From: Gammaproteobacteria bacterium
GTDB lineage: Bacteria > Pseudomonadota > Gammaproteobacteria > SZUA-229
Reading direction: 5' to 3'
Length of the DNA stretch: 10,227 bases
NCBI GenBank assembly: GCA_027858635.1
Contig: JAQICG010000128.1
Span: forward strand, 1 to 10,227
Shown here piece after piece: positions 6,947 through 10,227 of this stretch; the first letter of the stretch is position 1, and each line of letters starts with the position of its first letter. A model generated the notes under the pieces. The model was not told where the DNA came from and did no database searches. It saw only the letters and a program-made list of their open reading frames with translations. A program made the translations under genes and the position numbers.

Positions 6947-6970
6947 GCCCTACTGATAAATATCTCGTGC

Positions 6971-6993
6971 AATCATAGTATGTAATCATAGTA
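6971..6993 (-). repeat. 10-bp direct repeat at the miaA stop
   Basis: AATCATAGTA occurs at 6971-6980 and again at 6984-6993, separated by TGT, giving nearly two copies of a 13-bp unit. The miaA stop codon (6986-6988) falls in the copy nearer the gene; the other copy is just after it. The MiaA C-terminus is therefore the same whichever copy is ancestral. This is probably a small slippage duplication. Confidence 0.7.
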
Positions 6994-7945
6994 AAAATTT
7001 GAGACTTTTCAGTACTTTCCCGACATTGAGTGCCTCGGGGTCGATAAAGTTGCAGTCGCTTTCGCTTCTCAGCCAGGTCATCTGCCTTTTCGCCAGCTGC
7101 GCCGTGGCGGTGATGGCTTTTTCGCGCATGGTGGCGTAGTCGTAGTGCCCGGCCAGATAGAGCCAGACCTGACGATAACCCACCGCCCGCATTGAAGGCG
7201 TATCCAGTGATAAATCGCCCCGTTCGTAGAGCGACCTGACTTCTTCAATCAGCCCTTCGACCAGCATGGCGTCAAAACGCTGTTCGATGCGTTTGCGCAA
7301 TTCCACCCGGTCTGGTGGCATCAGTGCGATTTTGACAACGCGATAGGGAAATAGTTGCTGACTCTGTTCCTGCCAATGCGCAGTGAGCGATTTGCCTGAT
7401 ATTTCATACACTTCCAGCGCCCGCAGGATTCTCTGCGGGTCATTCGGGTGCAGCCTTTGTGCCGCGACGGGGTCCACCCCGGCGAGGCGATGATGCATGG
7501 TCTCCATGCCGTTTTGCTCCGCCGCCTCGAGCAATCGCCGGCGAACTTCGGGGTCGGAATCGGGCAGATCGGCCATGCCTTTCTGGAGTGTATTGAAATA
7601 CAGCATGGTGCCGCCTGCCAGACAGGGTGTTTTGCCGGCGGCGCTGCTGCCGGCCATTTCGCTAAGGGCGTCTTCGCAAAATCGACCTGCTGAATAGGCC
7701 TCAGCGGGATCGAGGATATCCACCAGTTTATGCGGCGCTCTCAGCAGTGTGGCAAGGTCGGGTTTGGCGCTGCCGATATCCATGTCGCGGTAGACCATGG
7801 CGGAATCGACGCTGATGATGTCCATATCGAGCTGCTCGGCGCAGGCGATCGCCAGATCGGTTTTGCCGGTGGCGGTGGGGCCCATGATGAACACGGCAAA
7901 GGGGGCGTCGTCGCGATCTCCGGCTTGTATGCTTAATTTATCCAT
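6986..7945 (-). CDS. miaA: tRNA dimethylallyltransferase (tRNA A37 prenylation)
   Basis: MiaA transfers a dimethylallyl group from DMAPP to N6 of A37 in tRNAs that read codons starting with U, the first step to ms2i6A. The 319-residue product has the P-loop GPTATGKTDLA (22-32), DSAMVYRDMDIGSAKP (47-62, the tRNA and catalytic region), GGTMLYFNTL (111-120), the HPNDPQRILRALEVYEISGK segment and the C-terminal YRQVWLYLAG...AKRQMTWLR region. It is therefore complete and of normal length. The ATG at 7943-7945 places the P-loop at the usual distance from the start, but no Shine-Dalgarno sequence precedes it. miaA normally follows mutL very closely. Here 89 bp separate it from the ancestral mutL stop, and 227 bp separate it from the premature amber codon. 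Confidence 0.97.
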   Translation of the reverse strand: MDKLSIQAGDRDDAPFAVFIMGPTATGKTDLAIACAEQLDMDIISVDSAMVYRDMDIGSAKPDLATLLRAPHKLVDILDPAEAYSAGRFCEDALSEMAGSSAAGKTPCLAGGTMLYFNTLQKGMADLPDSDPEVRRRLLEAAEQNGMETMHHRLAGVDPVAAQRLHPNDPQRILRALEVYEISGKSLTAHWQEQSQQLFPYRVVKIALMPPDRVELRKRIEQRFDAMLVEGLIEEVRSLYERGDLSLDTPSMRAVGYRQVWLYLAGHYDYATMREKAITATAQLAKRQMTWLRSESDCNFIDPEALNVGKVLKSLKFLL

Positions 7946-8034
7946 AGTGGTTTATATATTGCGGCTTATCTAATGCGGTTAATTCATTGAAGCCTCAGTT
8001 TGAAAAAGCCTGACCTTTAATGGCACCATCGGCC

Positions 8035-8172
8035 TCATTGTCCTCTCATAAATAACTTGTCCAGCTCGGCCATGCTCACCTGTATCCAGGTGGGACGACC
8101 GTGGTTGCACTGGCCGCTGCGCTCGGTCATCTCCATATCACGCAGCAGTGAATTCATTTCCGGCAGCGTCAG
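8035..8172 (-). pseudogene. mutL: C-terminal remnant of mutL beyond an in-frame amber codon
   Basis: Reading on in the mutL frame past the TAG at 8173-8175 gives 45 codons and then TGA (8035-8037). The translation is clear MutL C-terminus: LTLPEMNSLLRDMEMTERSG, then QCNHGRPTWIQ, and finally ELDKLFMRGQ. It contains the CxHGRP motif (residues 606-611 of the restored protein) and the FxR motif (625-627), which help form the metal site and the C-terminal dimerisation domain. There is no frameshift and no further stop, so a single base (most simply CAG to TAG) separates this from an intact 629-residue MutL. No start codon with a ribosome-binding site makes it likely that this piece is translated alone. 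Confidence 0.9.
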
Positions 8173-9924
8173 CTAGCGGTTGGCGCGAATCGTACCATGG
8201 CAGGCCATGGTACTCAGCACCGCGTTCATGGCTTCATCTATGCGGGTGCTGCTGCCGTGGCGCACTAGATCTGAGAGCACATCGCGCACCAATAGTTCAG
8301 CGTCGGCGTTGGCTAAAATCACCGGAATCTGCCGAATCCGCAGCGCCTCCGGCGCGGTTCTGTCCAGCTCAAAACCGAGGTCGCTGAAAATATGGCTGTA
8401 CTCCTCGGCACAGCCGGCCTCTTTTTCGCTCACCGCCAGCGCCACCGGCACCAGCAACGGCTGGGCGGCGATGCCCACACCTGTGCGGGCCTGCGTCAAA
8501 CGCTCGTAGGTAATGCGCTCATGCGCGGCGTGCATGTCCACCAGCACCATGCCCTGCTCGTTTTCAGCCAGAACATACACCCCCTGCAACTGCGCTCTGG
8601 CATACCCAAGGGGTGGGAATTCACCCGGCGGCTGGTCATACTCGCCGTGGGCGGTGTCGCTCTCGGCGTACAGTGATTGATAAGCGCGGGACTGCTCGGC
8701 CACCGCCAGCGACAGCGCACCCTGAGAGCGGATAACGCCCGGCGGGTATGCGCCGTGGCGGTGTGAGCCGTATGTTGATGAACCCGGCGCTGATGAACCC
8801 TGTGCCCATGCATTTTGTTCTGATAAACCCGCTGCCTGATTAAAACCGGGAACGGCGGAATGACCGGTAGACGCTTCCAGTTCACTGAAATGGCTAATAT
8901 TATGCGTGCCATCATTGCAAGGGCGCGTTTCCGCCAGCGATTTGTGGATGGCGCGAAACAGAAAATCATGCACCGCGCGACTCTGCCGGAAGCGCACCTC
9001 ATGCTTACCAGGATGCGCGTTAACATCCACGGCGGAAGCATCCATTTCCAGAAACAGGATGTAGGCGGGATGCCGGCCGTGAAACAGCACATCCTGATAG
9101 GCCTGGCGGATGGCGTGAGTCACCACCTTGTCGCGCACGACGCGGCCGTTGACGTAAAAATACTGCATGTCCGCCTGACTGCGCGAAAAGGTCGGCAGCC
9201 CGACCCAACCCCATAAACGCAGATCGTCAATGGCAAAATCCATATGCAGGGCCTGCTCGATAAAGGCCGGGCCAAAGACCTCGGCGATGCGCTTCTCCTG
9301 CTGCAAACGGTCGGTCGCGGCGCGTAACTGCCTGACCGGCTTCTGATTATGGCGCAGAGTGATGTCCACATCGAAACGGCTGAGGGCGATTTTCTTGATC
9401 ACATCATCGAGATAGCCGAACTCGGTTCTCTCGGTGCGCAGAAACTTGCGCCGCGCCGGCACGTTAAAAAACAGATCCCGAACCTCGATGACCGTGCCCT
9501 CATTCAGCGCCACCGGGCTAATATCAAAATCCTCACTGTTAACAACCTGAATCTGCCAGGCCTCGTCGGACTGCTGCCATTTTGATTTCACCCGCAGGTG
9601 GCTCACCGAAGCGATGCTGGGCAAGGCCTCACCGCGAAAACCCAGGCTGCTGACATGTTCCAGCTCTTCTATGTTGCGAATTTTACTGGTGGCGTGGGGT
9701 GACAGCGAGAGGACAAGATCGTCCTTATGAATGCCATGGCCGTTGTCGCGAATGCGGATGAACTTCACCCCGCCCTGCTCAACATCGATTTCAATTTTGC
9801 TGGCCTGCGCATCCAGACTGTTTTCCAGCAGCTCCTTCACCACCGAAGCCGGGCGTTCAACCACCTCACCCGCGGCAATCTGGTTGACTAACTGGGTCGG
9901 CATGGCCTGAATTCTGCGAGTCAT
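8173..9924 (-). CDS. mutL: DNA mismatch repair protein MutL, truncated by an in-frame TAG
   Basis: MutL couples mismatch recognition by MutS to strand removal. The 583-residue reading frame has the full GHKL ATPase: LVNQIAAGEVVERPASVVKE (12-31, catalytic Glu31), DNGHGI (60-65), HATSKI (77-82) and SLGFRGEAL (93-101), then the transducer domain to about 335. A Gly/Ser/Gln-rich linker follows (about 335-440). The C-terminal domain contains DMHAAHERITYE (463-474), of the DMHA(x)2E(x)4E type seen in MutLs with endonuclease activity. The frame stops after ACHGTIRANR (574-583), 45 codons short of the normal end. If TAG is real and not read through, the product lacks CNHGRP and the final dimerisation helices and should be inactive in repair. 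The ATG gives the usual MutL N-terminus; AAGTAG is a weak ribosome-binding site 7 nt upstream. The gene follows a DUF11 gene by 34 bp. Confidence 0.95.
   Translation of the reverse strand: MTRRIQAMPTQLVNQIAAGEVVERPASVVKELLENSLDAQASKIEIDVEQGGVKFIRIRDNGHGIHKDDLVLSLSPHATSKIRNIEELEHVSSLGFRGEALPSIASVSHLRVKSKWQQSDEAWQIQVVNSEDFDISPVALNEGTVIEVRDLFFNVPARRKFLRTERTEFGYLDDVIKKIALSRFDVDITLRHNQKPVRQLRAATDRLQQEKRIAEVFGPAFIEQALHMDFAIDDLRLWGWVGLPTFSRSQADMQYFYVNGRVVRDKVVTHAIRQAYQDVLFHGRHPAYILFLEMDASAVDVNAHPGKHEVRFRQSRAVHDFLFRAIHKSLAETRPCNDGTHNISHFSELEASTGHSAVPGFNQAAGLSEQNAWAQGSSAPGSSTYGSHRHGAYPPGVIRSQGALSLAVAEQSRAYQSLYAESDTAHGEYDQPPGEFPPLGYARAQLQGVYVLAENEQGMVLVDMHAAHERITYERLTQARTGVGIAAQPLLVPVALAVSEKEAGCAEEYSHIFSDLGFELDRTAPEALRIRQIPVILANADAELLVRDVLSDLVRHGSSTRIDEAMNAVLSTMACHGTIRANR
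8776..8830 (-). repeat. Short in-frame repeats in the mutL linker
   Basis: TGATGAACCC at 8776-8785 and 8791-8800, and TGATAAACCC at 8821-8830, recur at spacings of 15 and 30 bp. They keep the reading frame and encode GSSAPGSST-like linker sequence. The spacing fits slippage within a disordered linker that tolerates length change. Confidence 0.45.
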
Positions 9925-9958
9925 TATGTAGCTACTTTATATAAGGTGTGAAAGCAGA

Positions 9959-10227
9959 CTATGTTAAAGCCCCGATTGCTGCATTACCAGCCATACCGCC
10001 ATCAACATAAACCATTCCACTCTGACTTAGATCGACAACAATCTGGCAGCCGTTAAATTCTAAAAAATCAATCAGTACATTGCTGACATCTGTTTGAACT
10101 ACAACGTTGAGCGAAAGCGTTGCTGGGGCATAGGTGCTGTTGGCTGGAATCGGATCGGTGACCACAAAATTGTTGATATTAGTTACGCCGCTAATCACCA
10201 CGTTAATTTGATAACGCAGGACCGAAC
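9959..10227 (-). CDS. 3' end of a DUF11 repeat-containing protein (partial)
   Basis: The frame is open to the right edge of the window, so this is the last 88 codons of a longer gene. The visible part reads SVLRYQINVVISG, then TNINNFVVTDPIPANSTYAP. This is the hallmark of the DUF11 beta-sandwich repeat (hydrophobic strand, small turn, VVxDPIPANxxY), found in large secreted or surface-exposed bacterial and archaeal proteins. The last 30 residues or so are Gly/Ala/Val-rich. They show no obvious transmembrane anchor or sorting signal, so any signal peptide or anchor would be outside the window. A GTG at 10199-10201 could be mistaken for a start, but the fold continues upstream of it. The gene stops with TAG, 34 bp before mutL. 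Function unknown; extracellular location is inferred from the family. Confidence 0.7.
   Translation of the reverse strand, partial: SVLRYQINVVISGVTNINNFVVTDPIPANSTYAPATLSLNVVVQTDVSNVLIDFLEFNGCQIVVDLSQSGMVYVDGGMAGNAAIGALT

Noticed and set aside
8173..8175. Pyrrolysine or other programmed decoding of the mutL TAG.
   Set aside because: No downstream insertion structure was evident, and nearby genes use TAG as a normal stop. A point mutation or base error is simpler, though readthrough cannot be excluded from sequence alone.
8496..9092. A 198-codon minus-strand frame and several plus-strand frames inside mutL.
   Set aside because: They are out-of-frame shadows with Arg/Trp/Cys-rich or Gly/Ala-rich translations. 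The mutL frame carries all recognisable motifs.
1..10227. Search for CRISPR arrays, insertion sequences, prophage or defence genes.
   Set aside because: None seen. Apart from the DUF11 fragment and the small repeats, the window is fully explained by conserved housekeeping genes.

Overview
The window is a stretch of conserved housekeeping DNA from a gammaproteobacterium. Every recognisable gene is on the minus strand, so transcription runs from high to low coordinates. The order is [3' end of a DUF11-type protein] - mutL - miaA - hfq - hflX - hflK - hflC - DUF2065 (yjeT-like) - hisZ - purA. The mutL-miaA-hfq-hflX-hflKC-purA cluster is classical for Gammaproteobacteria. A hisZ between the DUF2065 gene and purA points away from enterics, which have no HisZ, towards Pseudomonas-like or other non-enteric lineages. 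I cannot name the genus.

Regions, in transcription order. At 9959-10227 the last 88 codons of a DUF11-repeat protein run in from the right edge and stop 34 bp before mutL. mutL (9924 down) is complete at its N-terminus but has an in-frame TAG at 8173-8175. The remaining 45 codons stay open and conserved down to a TGA at 8035. miaA (6986-7945) and hfq (6611-6862) follow, with a possible hfq promoter between them. A GC-rich hairpin lies beyond hfq, then hflX (5174-6466). A 131-bp gap with a perfect 8-bp inverted repeat precedes hflK and hflC, which abut with no gap. The DUF2065 gene and hisZ follow at short spacing. A perfect 9-bp inverted repeat separates hisZ from purA (260-1555). Bases 1-259 hold no convincing gene but contain three short CCGG-bounded hairpins that look like degenerate interspersed repeats.

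How the genes work together. MutL repairs replication mismatches. MiaA modifies tRNA A37. Hfq is the sRNA chaperone. HflX is a ribosome-associated GTPase. HflK and HflC form the membrane SPFH complex around FtsH. HisZ is the regulatory subunit of short-form HisG in histidine synthesis. PurA commits IMP to AMP. The genes share a neighbourhood more than a single pathway.

The most noteworthy observation is the amber codon in mutL. It removes the CxHGRP and FxR motifs of the C-terminal domain, yet everything after it is intact. It could be a real mutator allele, a recent mutation, readthrough, or a base-call error. I see no defence island, CRISPR array, insertion sequence or obvious new system.
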